Source: Capronia americana (Eukaryota > Ascomycota > Eurotiomycetes > Chaetothyriales > Herpotrichiellaceae). Taken from it: a DNA stretch of 64,000 bases. Below the pieces are notes generated by a model, which made no database searches, was not told the origin of the DNA, and was given only the letters and a program-made list of their open reading frames with translations. This document shows, piece after piece, positions 10,679-20,896 of this stretch (position 1 is the first letter of the stretch; every line of letters begins with the position of its first letter). The DNA is taken from positions 124,001 through 188,000 of the forward strand of contig JADWQD010000015.1 in assembly GCA_016110215.1 (NCBI GenBank), in the 5' to 3' direction. Position numbers and translations under genes: made by a program.

Positions 10679-12541
10679 TCACCCGCCACTGCCAGCAGCT
10701 ACAGTCGACTTCGTTCTCCAGTCCTCGAAGCTAGCAGAAGTAGTGTCAACTTTGCGCTCAGGGTCTCTGCGCTTTTGCTTGTCTTCCCAGTCGCCCTCTT
10801 CCTGGGCGATCAACGCATGAAACTTGCCACCCTGACCTCGACCGAAGTAGATTGCTCCTTCTTCTCTCTTGGCAACACGTTCAGTGACAAGGACATACTT
10901 CACGGAACTGCCGGGCGCCTCAAACATGGCATCTCCAAGAATAGTCTCCATCTCGGTTCGGAGAGCACGGGCTCCTGTACCCATGGCGATGGCATTAGAC
11001 GCGATCACGTGGAGAGCCGGTGTGGTGAAGCGGAGCTCGATGCCCGATAGCGAGAAGAGAGTGATATACTGAGCGACCAGCGAGTTACGAGGTTCCGTCA
11101 GTATGCGCAACAACATGGAATGGGTGAGAGCGGCCAAAGCGGCTGCGGTTGGAATGCGGCCGACGAGCTCGGGAATGAAGCCGTAGGACTGGAGATCCGC
11201 TGGCGTGACCAAGTCCAAAGGGTTGAAGTAGTTGGGCTCTGTAGAAGAGCCATCCAAGGACGACCGTTGAGGGGCTGGTGCTGGGGTGAAGAAGGGTAGA
11301 TGTTTTTTATAGAGGGCTTCTTCCTGGGATCCCGGCAGTATCGGGACGGGGGCTGTTGTTGTGGATTTTTGATCGCGACCATAAGAGATCAGATTAGAAC
11401 TTGATCGTACGTTAGCACCAAACCCGATGCTCCCTTTCGCCAGGCGGTCCATTATGTGCTTCTGCAGGCCGATAAAAGCACCGCTGCAGATGAAGAGGAT
11501 GTTGTCGGTGCGGACATTGTAGACCTCGCCTTTTGCAGGAGTAGCAGAGGCGCTCGATGAGCCGGAAGAGAAGCCAGCGCCCAAGGGACTATTGGTCGGA
11601 TAGGTCTGTGACTGGCCACCGGCTCGAGGAGCATTTCGTTCTGGCTTAGCCTGGATCTGGATCGTTGTGCCTTCGACTATTTTCAGGAGCGCTTGCTGCA
11701 CACCTTCGCCCGACACATCTTTCCCATGGCTGACCTTTGCTGTGGCAATCTTGTCGATTTCATCGAGACAAATGATACCTCGTTCGGCCCTCTCGACATC
11801 ATAGTTTGCAGCCGCTAGCAACCGATGCACGCAGACTTCGGCATCCTCGCCAATATATCCGGCCTGGGTGAAGGGTGTACAATCGGACATGGAAAAGGGA
11901 ACCGACAGCACCCGCGCAAGCGTCTTCGCCATCAACGTCTTTCCGACGCCGCTAGGACCTAGGAGCAATATATTCGATTTCTCCAAAGTGAGCGGACTGG
12001 TGTCGACGATGGGTGAAGTATTCGTCCGTGGGTTGAAGCCAGGGATCGAAGGGCCCCCCATACGAATTGTGGCTTGCTGACCAGGGAATTCGTTCTCGAC
12101 TGGATGTCTTTCTCGTCTTTCCCTTTGCGCCAGCAGCTCTTCCTCTTCTTCTTCTCGCCTTTGTAATTCTTGTATTCTCTGATAATGGTTGAACACTGCA
12201 ACACTGAGGACCTTTTTCGCCCTTTCTTGGCCGACAACGAACTGATCGAGGTGCTGCTTCAGCATCTTTGGAGTCAGGCGGGGGTTGCCATAGCTGGAAG
12301 CTCCCCCTAGAGGACCCGACGTGGGCAGGCCTGGCTCGTAAGTGCCCGTGAATGGTTGGTTGACAAAGTCCGACCGATGGAATTGTGATGAGGATCGAGA
12401 CTGCGAGCTGGTAGATAGTGATCGCTTGCTCAAGGCGACATAGGATGAGCGCAGTCGTCGGGGGATTGAGCTTGTAGACGCAGCCATGGCGTTATCCAGG
12501 GCAGGGCAGAGGAAGAACGGGATCGCGGTCGGTGGCTGCAT
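10679..12541 (-). CDS. MCX1: Mitochondrial ClpX-type AAA+ ATPase
   Basis: ATP-dependent unfoldase of the mitochondrial matrix, either partnered with ClpP or acting alone as in yeast Mcx1. A single exon gives 620 residues. The N-terminus is rich in Arg/Ser and lacks acids (SSIPRRLRSSYVALSKRS), as expected of a matrix presequence. ClpX hallmarks follow: LDQFVVGQERAKKVLSVAV, Walker A GPSGVGKT (about 195-202), GYIGEDAE, Walker B IICLDEID (about 256-263), sensor FICSGAFIGL, and the ELVGRIPT arginine-finger region. The bacterial N-terminal zinc-binding domain is absent, which is normal for fungal forms. Two low-complexity inserts (Ser/Gly-rich, about 310-340 and 400-440) interrupt the AAA+ fold. 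A second Met (residue 19, MAASTSS) is an equally good start and gives a cleaner presequence. Confidence 0.95.
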   Translation of the reverse strand: MQPPTAIPFFLCPALDNAMAASTSSIPRRLRSSYVALSKRSLSTSSQSRSSSQFHRSDFVNQPFTGTYEPGLPTSGPLGGASSYGNPRLTPKMLKQHLDQFVVGQERAKKVLSVAVFNHYQRIQELQRREEEEEELLAQRERRERHPVENEFPGQQATIRMGGPSIPGFNPRTNTSPIVDTSPLTLEKSNILLLGPSGVGKTLMAKTLARVLSVPFSMSDCTPFTQAGYIGEDAEVCVHRLLAAANYDVERAERGIICLDEIDKIATAKVSHGKDVSGEGVQQALLKIVEGTTIQIQAKPERNAPRAGGQSQTYPTNSPLGAGFSSGSSSASATPAKGEVYNVRTDNILFICSGAFIGLQKHIMDRLAKGSIGFGANVRSSSNLISYGRDQKSTTTAPVPILPGSQEEALYKKHLPFFTPAPAPQRSSLDGSSTEPNYFNPLDLVTPADLQSYGFIPELVGRIPTAAALAALTHSMLLRILTEPRNSLVAQYITLFSLSGIELRFTTPALHVIASNAIAMGTGARALRTEMETILGDAMFEAPGSSVKYVLVTERVAKREEGAIYFGRGQGGKFHALIAQEEGDWEDKQKRRDPERKVDTTSASFEDWRTKSTVAAGSGG

Positions 12542-12993
12542 GCCTATTATTCACCCCACAGCATGGATTCTTCAGCGCATGTAGCGAGACACCGACTTGC
12601 CTTCGTCAACAATTGATGCTTAGGTTGGTGGGAGTCAAGCGCGCCTCAAGTGCTTCCCCTCAGTCATAACGCCACACCAGCTCGAGTTTAGCCGATGCTT
12701 CACCGGCGAACTCACTTCATCCTACGACGAGATTTTGGCACGCTGGTCAACAACGTTGCTATCCGAGGGACGGACGAGTTGAGGAATTCGTCATCCACCT
12801 GAAATCAATTATTGGCTTGCATGTCATATCGAAGACACACTGTGTCCTGACCAAACCAGGTTGGCTCCGACTGGATGGAATGTTGATCCAAATGACGTGG
12901 GGTCCTTGAGCGGACGGTTACACAAATTCTTATTAACGGTAACGTTTCTACGAGGCTGAGCATGTTCTTGACTCTGGACTAAGCAAGTTCCTC
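12542..12993. other. Divergent promoter region
   Basis: About 450 bp shared upstream region of the ClpX gene (left, minus) and the hydrolase gene (right, plus). No reading frame of note. Confidence 0.6.
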
Positions 12994-13970
12994 ATGCGCC
13001 TTCTTGCGTTCCTGCGAAGGGCGTTCCCTAACAGCAACACTAACCAACTTGGTCGTACCCCCTCAAACGGGGAGAGGAAAATACTAGAGCCCGGAATGAA
13101 TTCTGGCAGCGCAAGCGCTCTTGATCATGCAGGGAATTTCGAAGCCCTGAAACAAACTCAGAAGGCCGTTGGCACAGTTGAGCATCTTAAGATCCCTGTC
13201 GGCGGTACGACTGTGCGAGGATTCCTGCATCTGCCTGCTGGTTATATGGAGAATCATGACAGAATCGCCGCCGCTGCGCTTCTCCTGTCTGGCGCTGGTG
13301 GAGGGGTGAGCGGGCCGTCCGGGATGTATGTCTCAATTGGCGACAAGCTCTCCAGTCTCCGAAGGGCTATTCCAGTGCTCAGGCTCGATTATCGATATCC
13401 CGCTCAGAACAATCCTTGCGTGGAAGATGTGACATCGGCGATGGGCTATCTCGAAGAGAAGTACTGCATTCGCAGGTACGTGTTGGTTGGGTGGTCCTTC
13501 GGCGGAGCACCAGTATTTACTGTTGGTGGGCAGGAGAAAGGTAGGTTTACCCATACGCACCTATTCTGAACCTTCGCTGAACTCCCATAGACCGAGTGAT
13601 AGGCTGCGCTACCGTTGCAAGTCAAACTGCTTCTACCAAGGGGATAAAGGATTTGGCCCCTCGACCAGTTCTATTGCTACACGGGACCGGCGATCAGACG
13701 CTAGATTGTCACTGTTCTCGAAGCCTGTATCAAGCATATGGCAAGGATGGAGACCGGACACTGAAGCTTTTCGAGGGTGACGACCACGCACTGACTAGGA
13801 ACTCACGTGAGGCAGAAGAGTTGTTGTGCGCTTTTATTGCCAAATGCGCGGACGTGGATATATCCGGGCAGGAGCGGGAGCATGTACTCCAGAAGACCTT
13901 GACCGAAGACAGCGACAAGGTGGATTTGATGAAAAGGGGGGGAGATCTCGAAGGAGAGCGGATCGAGTAA
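12994..13970 (+). CDS. Alpha/beta hydrolase (dienelactone-hydrolase-like)
   Basis: Serine hydrolase of unknown substrate. Exons 12994..13540 and 13591..13970 flank a 50-nt intron (GTAGGT donor, CCATAG acceptor) and give 308 residues. Visible elements are an oxyanion-side strand AAALLLSGAGGGVSGPSG, nucleophile elbow GWSFGG, a strand RPVLLLHGTGDQT carrying the likely catalytic Asp, and DDHAL carrying the likely His. The basic N-terminus (MRLLAFLRRAFPNSN) could be a mitochondrial signal. The C-terminal tail after the hydrolase fold is charged and probably disordered. Without the intron the protein would stop just after the nucleophile motif, so splicing is needed for activity. Confidence 0.85.
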
Positions 13971-14461
13971 AAGAGTCGGACACCGCCATATTGTGTGCTT
14001 GTAACGAGTATTCCTATGTACTAGCTCCAGTTTATTTTCGATTGGCGGCGGAAACAATAGGGACGAGCCTGGCCGGCACGGAAAAACTGTCGGGACGACT
14101 TAGGGCATGTGAGAGCGTTTTGAGCTTCACTAGCCTCACTAGCCTTCCCCACGGGTCACCTAGCGGGTTGAGCTTGCGGCGAAATTGTGGTTTGGGCCGG
14201 GCTATGACATCAATCGCAGCCAAACTTGGAGGGTGTCGACTGATGTGCAGTAACCAGCTCATTCAACATTTCCAGGTCGAGGTTTCAGACCCCGCCATCT
14301 GTGAAATTTTGAGCTGTACACAGCAGGTCGATAAATACTTTCAGCAGACTGTTGTCCATATTCTAACATCTGTTGAAAACCTTCAGACTTCTCCTACCAC
14401 CCGTCTAATTGTCCATTGCGGAACCCTCGCCTTCGCCCTGACCTCGACTTCACTGCCCCTC
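13971..14461. other. Intergenic; promoter of branching enzyme gene
   Basis: About 490 bp. A long plus-strand frame crosses it and enters the branching enzyme gene but reads as untranslated leader. No other gene seen. Confidence 0.6.
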
Positions 14462-16675
14462 ATGGCATTAGCTCAAGCTTCCCAAAATTCCGTACTGGCT
14501 GCACCGGCCAACGGTGAAGCTGCCCCAGATGGCACAGGTAAGAAGTCTCAATCTATTTCCTCAGACTGCGCTAACGCGTCTTCCCAGGTGTCATTCAGCT
14601 CGACCCTTGGCTAGAGCCCTTCCGCGATGCTCTGAAACACAGATTCTCGAAAGCTCAAGAGTGGATAAAGAAGATCGACCAAACCGAAGGCGGACTCGAG
14701 AAATTCAGTCGAGGCTATGAAAAGTTTGGCTTCACATTCGACTCCAACAATGGAATAAACTACCGGGAATGGGCTCCGAACGCAGAGCAGGCATTCCTTA
14801 TCGGCGAATTCAACAACTGGAATAGAGAGTCACATCCTCTGAAGAGGGACGAATTCGGTGTATGGTCAATCCATCTTCCAGCCAAAGACGGCGTGCCTGC
14901 TATTGCACACAACTCAAAATTAAAGGTCTCGTTCGTTCTCCCTGGTGGTGAGCGGATAGAAAGAATACCGGCTTGGATCACACGAGTCACCCAAGACCTG
15001 GCTGTCTCCCCAGTCTACGATGCGGTATTATGGAATCCTCCCCAGAGCGAGAAGTATACCTTCAAAAACCCTCGGCCTCCTTATCCAAAAAGCGTACGCA
15101 TCTACGAAGCACATGTTGGCATCTCTTCTCCTGAGTTGAGGGTTGCGACATACAAGGAATTTACCAAAAACATGCTCCCCAGAATACAGTATCTTGGCTA
15201 CAATGTCATTCAGCTGATGGCTATCATGGAACACGCATACTACGCTTCCTTTGGCTACCAGGTCAACTCTTTTTTTGCGGCAAGCTCTAGATATGGCACC
15301 CCAGAAGACCTAAAAGAGCTGATCGACACTGCACACGGCATGGGGATTACAGTACTCTTGGATGTTGTACACTCACACGCCAGCAAGAACACCTTGGACG
15401 GTCTCAACATGTTCGACGGCAGCGACCACCTGTACTTCCACGAAGGCGCTAAAGGTCGACACGAGCTGTGGGACTCCAGACTCTTCAACTACGGTCACCA
15501 CGAAGTAATGCGATTCCTCCTTTCAAACCTTAGATTCTGGATGGAAGAATATCAATTCGACGGCTTCCGGTTCGATGGGGTCACGTCAATGCTTTACACC
15601 CATCACGGCATTGGCACAGGTTTCTCAGGCGGCTACCACGAATACTTCGGGCCCGCGGTTGACGAAGAAGGTGTTGTCTACCTCATGCTGGCGAACGAAA
15701 TGCTCCACAGCATCTATCCCAAATGCATCACCATAGCCGAGGATGTTTCTGGAATGCCTGCACTATGTTTGCCACTTTCCCTTGGTGGCGTGGGTTTCGA
15801 CTACCGCCTCGCCATGGCTGTTCCAGACATGTACATCAAGATGCTGAAAGAAAAGGCTGACGATGAGTGGGATATTGGCAACATTGCATTCACACTCACA
15901 AACCGCCGGCATGGGGAGAAGACCATCGCATACGCCGAATCCCACGACCAAGCACTGGTTGGCGACAAATCGTTGATGATGTGGCTCGCGGACAAGGAGA
16001 TGTATACACACATGTCGGTCCTCTCAGAGCTGACACCAGTCATCGACCGCGCCCTTTCCTTGCACAAAATGATCCGCCTCGTCACCCACGGCCTAGGTGG
16101 TGAAGGCTATCTTAACTTCGAAGGCAACGAGTTCGGCCACCCTGAATGGCTCGACTTCCCCCGCGCTGGGAATGACAATTCGTTCTGGTATGCGCGGCGC
16201 CAGCTCAACCTCACCGAAGACGGTCTCTTGAGATACAAATTCCTCAACGAATTCGACAGAACAATGCAATGGAACGAGGAGAAGTACGGCTGGCTCCACT
16301 CCCCACAAGCATATATTTCTCTCAAGAACGAGACTGATAAGGTCCTCGTCTTCGAGCGCGGTGGTCTTCTCTGGATCTTCAACTTTCACCCTACAGCATC
16401 CTATACAGATTATCGTGTGGGTGTGGAGGTACCGGGTGTATATAGGATCATCATTGACACGGATGCGCCTGAGTATGGCGGGCACGGACGCAACGCGAAG
16501 GACACGAGGTTCTTCACTACGGATCTGCCCTGGAATGGTCGGAAGAACTTCACACAGGTTTATATACCGACGAGGACGGCTTTGGTAAGTCTTTAACCCC
16601 ATGTCACAGTATTCGTTGTGGATAGTAGTGCTGACCTCGAATTCACAGGTTCTTGCCCCCGAATCCACATTGTAA
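14462..16675 (+). CDS. GLC3: 1,4-alpha-glucan (glycogen) branching enzyme
   Basis: Transfers alpha-1,4 glucan chains to form alpha-1,6 branches in cytosolic glycogen synthesis. Exons 14462..14537, 14588..16584 and 16649..16675; introns of 50 and 64 nt. The last exon encodes only VLAPESTL. The product is 699 residues, matching the eukaryotic GH13 family. A CBM48-type N-terminal domain (INYREWAPNAEQAFLIGEFN) precedes the GH13 barrel. The catalytic nucleophile is Asp355 in DGFRFDG, the acid/base Glu410 in IAEDVSG, and the third Asp479 in ESHDQALVGDK. Other conserved blocks are LLDVVHSHAS and NFEGNEFGHPEWLD. Reading through the last donor would give only an alternative two-residue ending, so the final splice changes little but the tail. 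Confidence 0.97.
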
Positions 16676-17342
16676 TTCTACATTGATGAAGGGAGGTGTG
16701 TAACATGATTGAGCCGAGGAGGACAGATTGTTACAGGGTTCAGTTCTTCTATGGATAGGAGATGTGGTAAATTGGTACGGCAGGGTATTCTGGATGCGAA
16801 GCAGTTTCAAGTATATCAGGTACAGAAAGCTGTGCCACTTGGGCAGTAATAACTTAACCAAAAGTGAACCAATGTTTGACTGAGCACGCAACCACGTTAC
16901 AAAGTCATTCCGAAGGTATTTCGTCCAATGTGATGGCCTCGTTTCTATACTGTTTGTTGCGGGCTACATAGCGAAAGTGCCAATCGAGGGAGTCGTGATA
17001 GGTATATTAGTGGAGTTTCTAGCATTGCTCAAATGCTCTCATCTCAGTCGTATATTGTACAGAGGCTAAAGACCATCCCCAAGGTCTTGTGTACCCCACC
17101 AATGTGCCCGAGAGTTCTTCCGATCGGAACAGGAAGAGCATATTGCATTCATTCCGTCATGTCTTCAACTCAAAAGCACTCTGTTGTGCGGAGGGGAGAG
17201 GTATCAACGACAAGTCTGGTTGACATTTTCCTTCAACTGCTCACGTCCCAGTCACTAGGTTTAGACATGTCGAGCACAGGCGCGCCGGTGCCGGCCATGG
17301 GCTCTGCTGAATTGCTAGGGGACGCCCAGTAAGGGAGGAGTT
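16676..17342. other. Intergenic between convergent genes
   Basis: About 670 bp of 3' flanks for the branching enzyme (plus) and the next gene (minus). No gene seen. Confidence 0.6.
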
Positions 17343-18512
17343 TCAAGTATTCGGAGGCAGTCCTCTTCTAGTATTCCACTCATCCCTGCATACCCTCATG
17401 GCCAGCCCGGGGATGAGTTCTTGCTCCTTGTTCCGGCCCCACTTCACTTTCTCCAACAGCCAGTCAGTCAGGGTGACGACTTTGCTGGTCTTGTCAACCC
17501 CGTTACTCTCGTCCGAATGCTCGATCGTATGGCTTGCGATACGGCCATTCGAATCGAATGTGAATATGAACAACCCTGTGAAATCGTCGCCTTTGTTCAA
17601 GTTGAAGATGGGTTTTTCTCCTCCGAGCAGTTTGGAAAGGCCGCGGTTTATGTTTCCTTCGGTTGTGCTGGACTGGGCGGCGTCTGTGTTTACATTGCTG
17701 TGTCCATTCGTCTTCGGTTCGGTCTTCCATCTTACCACCAGTTTCTCGGCGCTGAGATCTTGCTCGCCTTCAATTGCCTCTGGAGGAACCGCGTATGCGA
17801 ATCCGGTGCGCACGATCTTTTCTGAGAGGATGTTCAACTTGACGTTGCCGACGATGGGAACGCAGCCCCAGGCCACGGGCGTTGTCCAGAGAGAGGCACG
17901 GTAAGCGACGCGGCCTTTTATGGCTGGTAGGTGAGGATGGGTTGAGGGAAAGAGATGGAGGGAGATATTTGGGGACAGTATTGCGGTCGGGAGAGGAGTT
18001 GTGAGGATGTTGGGTAGAAGGGGCGACAAAATCCGTAGTGCTGTAGCATGTTAGCATCCAGAATGTGATTTCCGCGCCCCGCTATTCTACGTACTCTTTC
18101 CTAACTTTATCAATCGCTCGTCCGGAGGCTTGTGGTCATCATTGTCGCCCGGCTTTGGAGGACCAAATAGTTCCTCCGCTGGACCGTGTCTGGGTGAAGC
18201 GGCCGTAAACCAGACTTCTGATATAGGTTCGGGTCTGACTTGTGCTAGGTTTCTCCTCGGTAGCACCTGACGGAGGCTATGGCCACCAGCAGAGGAAGAT
18301 CTTGCACGCTGCTGGGCAGGGACTCTGCCCACTCGAGTGGGAGTCCATCTTGAAGCTGGAACAGCGCACTTGATCGAAACAGGCAGGCTGCGCATTGGCC
18401 CGGCGGTCATCTGGGGGGAGGAAGCATTCTCAAAGGAAGGGGACTTGAGGATACGAGAAAGATGGAGCCCAGTCGAGACGCATATCTCTTGGGATGATTC
18501 GATCGTTTGCAC
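17343..18512 (-). CDS. Conserved fungal protein, probably mitochondrial
   Basis: Exons 18095..18512 and 17343..18040 flank a 54-nt intron (GTACGT donor, GCTAAC branch point, CTACAG acceptor) and give 371 residues. The first 90 residues are rich in Arg/Ser/Ala (TPTRVGRVPAQQRARSS), fitting a mitochondrial presequence. The second part has alternating beta-strand pattern (KGRVAYRASLWTTPVAWG, GLFIFTFDSNGRIASHTIE), the style of small NTF2-like or DUF2358-like folds. I recall similar uncharacterised proteins across Pezizomycotina but no function. The start is the first Met of the open frame; a later Met (residue about 40, MRSLPVS) would give a tighter presequence. Confidence 0.75.
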
Positions 18513-19255
18513 ATCTCACCACAAAAAGTTGGGGAAATGGAAGCGGCGAGGCAGCTACGTCAGCCAATGGCATGTGGCCAACCACAGCTGACAGTCAAAT
18601 GACACCGTTGGCCTCCTACAGGGCGTAAATATGCTTGCCAGACGGAATGTTTGGCACAACAATACACCGAAGTAAGTGTGAAACTTCCTGAACACGCTTG
18701 TTTTGCCAGCTCTTGTTCTGCTCATGTCCACCCTCATTGCTTCATGCATCTGAGCATTCCCATGGTCTCATTGCCTCCTCATATCTCTATTCAGCGGACC
18801 GTCCAACTGACCGACACAAGATGGGAAATCCAGTGCGTGTTCTAGAAGTGCTGTGGACACGCTCCTCGATACGAGGTAGTCCCGAGTGGGGGCTCCAGGT
18901 TCCCATCGCCTAGCTCTGCAGAGCATGTCATCTTTGAAACAGGCAAATGGAAGCTTACCTAACATTCCATCTCCACGATGGTAGGTGGGTAGATGCCTCG
19001 GATCCAATCGCCCCGATCCCTCAGTCAAGCCATGCATTGGGGCTGAGTATCCATTCAATGATTGAACTCGAATCAATGTTCTACCTCGTACCTCTAATTA
19101 AGTGGTGGCGCTGAGGGTCCAACTCTGAACAGGGGCAACGACCGGGCAGCGGGAACGAATCGCCCCGAGCAATCTTCAAGCTTCTCAGATTCTGGCTAGA
19201 CTCGACCTTCTCTCTGACCTGTCCCCTCCAACATGCAGCAACTTGATTGTGAACA
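18513..19255. other. Divergent promoter region
   Basis: About 740 bp between two divergent genes. No reading frame with support. Confidence 0.6.
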
Positions 19256-20896
19256 ATGCCGTCAGGTCAATCATTGTTATGGGTCAACCATGACGCGGAT
19301 AACATGAAAGCCCTGCCTCACAGGCATCGAATCTTCACTCATGTCCAGAAGAACTATCGCCCATGGAAGCGACGCCAAGAGATCAAGTCGCTTCGTGCCT
19401 CGGCCAAGGTCCCAGGTAAGGCCAGAGGTTACAACGGCAATAAGCACGGGGGTCTTTATGAAACCTCACCTCGAAGGGCTGAATCATCAAGTTCTGCTCA
19501 GAGCAGTCCATCATTCTCGGGCAGCAATTTGTCCGACGACACCGGCTCGTCCTCATCCAGCGATGGGAGTCCACACATGTGGACAGTTTCTCCCTCAACG
19601 TCAATGGGAAAAGGCAATTCGGATCCATTTGGAGCATATCCGATACCGATAACAGCCGACGTCAATAATCTTATGACGTTTTATCGAGACTATATCATCC
19701 CGAGCACATGGTTCAAAAACTTTAAAAACAAGAATACCATGGCACTTGCGGCTCGGGAATGGCAGTACAATGCGGCCCACCTGGAAGACGAAGGGACTGC
19801 TTACGGAATCATTGCTCGTCACGGTATGGTGGCGGCCAGTTGCAGTCCAGGGTTGCGGAAGCAAGCCATGTATTACGTTGGTCAAAGTACGGAGGTGCTG
19901 AGGAAGAAGGTCGCCCAAGGTCGGGCCTTGCAAGCACATTCCTCAACCTCCATCATTGACAACGCAGCGATGCTCTTCAACGCGGAAACATTGGCTCGCA
20001 ACCTGGCTGCGGCAACCGCTCACGGGACATTTCTTACCTCCCTTTTCAAGCAGCAGTGGACGCAAGGGAAGCTCGATTACCGACTGTTGATGTACGAAGT
20101 TTACAATGACTGCCAGCTTACCTCCATATTTCTCTGCCCTCCTGCATTTGACGTCGACGATTGGTTGCCTATGGTCTTTGATCCCATCTGGAGGACTGCT
20201 GGTCAACAACTTCCGCACCTTGCATTCGCTCCACTAGACCCTTCAGTTGACAGCCAAGAACTTCAAATCTGGTTCCGGAGCCGCCAAGAGCAGCTGCAGA
20301 TCTACGGAGTCAAAGATGGTGAAGGGAAGCTGTTTCTAGACGTCCCCGTCATTATGACCTGGTTTCTTTCGAAGGCATACATCTTCCATGGACATATGAT
20401 CAACCACTATTTGAGAAATAAAGACCAACTTCGGCGTCAGGGCTTAAAACCAGAAGTGAAAGATTATCTATATGCCCAACAGTACATGGCACTTGCGGCA
20501 ATCTATCTGACGCGAGGGCCCAATTTCAATTTCAACCCTACCGTTCTTAATGTCCCCATGTTCGATGCTTCGATCATACCTCGTACCCTCCGGACTCTGC
20601 TTGAACGAAGCGAGATGTCTTCGAAGCGGCCTTCCTGGAAGAGATATGTCAACGCTCGCCTTTGGGCGTTTTACATTGGCGCTCTTGTCGAACAAGCTGA
20701 GCCGTCAGCGCGAATCGACACACGCCCTCAGTGGTTCACCGATCATCTGATTGAACTTGCTGCCAGATTGGGTTTGAGGTCCTGGCACGGACTGGAAAGC
20801 CTCTTACGCGGCTTCCTTTACTCGGACATCCTGACCGCACAGGGGTCAGAGTGGTTTGAGAAATTGATGGCTGCACCACGCAACCCAGAGTCTTGA
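19256..20896 (+). CDS. Fungal transcription-factor-like protein without zinc cluster
   Basis: Single-exon 546-residue protein of the Fungal_trans_2 (Fungal specific transcription factor domain) type. The N-terminus carries the basic block seen in this subgroup (ALPHRHRIFTHVQKNYRPW, then KRRQEIKSL) in place of a Zn2Cys6 cluster, followed by a Ser-rich linker (about 75-115) and a long helical regulatory domain (about 130-546). No cysteine cluster can be seen, so direct DNA binding is uncertain. The start is the first ATG after the upstream leader. The downstream neighbour is more than 2 kb away. Target genes are unknown. Confidence 0.8.
   Translation: MPSGQSLLWVNHDADNMKALPHRHRIFTHVQKNYRPWKRRQEIKSLRASAKVPGKARGYNGNKHGGLYETSPRRAESSSSAQSSPSFSGSNLSDDTGSSSSSDGSPHMWTVSPSTSMGKGNSDPFGAYPIPITADVNNLMTFYRDYIIPSTWFKNFKNKNTMALAAREWQYNAAHLEDEGTAYGIIARHGMVAASCSPGLRKQAMYYVGQSTEVLRKKVAQGRALQAHSSTSIIDNAAMLFNAETLARNLAAATAHGTFLTSLFKQQWTQGKLDYRLLMYEVYNDCQLTSIFLCPPAFDVDDWLPMVFDPIWRTAGQQLPHLAFAPLDPSVDSQELQIWFRSRQEQLQIYGVKDGEGKLFLDVPVIMTWFLSKAYIFHGHMINHYLRNKDQLRRQGLKPEVKDYLYAQQYMALAAIYLTRGPNFNFNPTVLNVPMFDASIIPRTLRTLLERSEMSSKRPSWKRYVNARLWAFYIGALVEQAEPSARIDTRPQWFTDHLIELAARLGLRSWHGLESLLRGFLYSDILTAQGSEWFEKLMAAPRNPES

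Noticed and set aside
13826..14614. 262-codon plus-strand frame reading into the branching enzyme gene
   Set aside because: It overlaps the hydrolase 3' end in another frame and runs through the branching enzyme leader and first intron; the enzyme's own ATG at 14462 fits the family.
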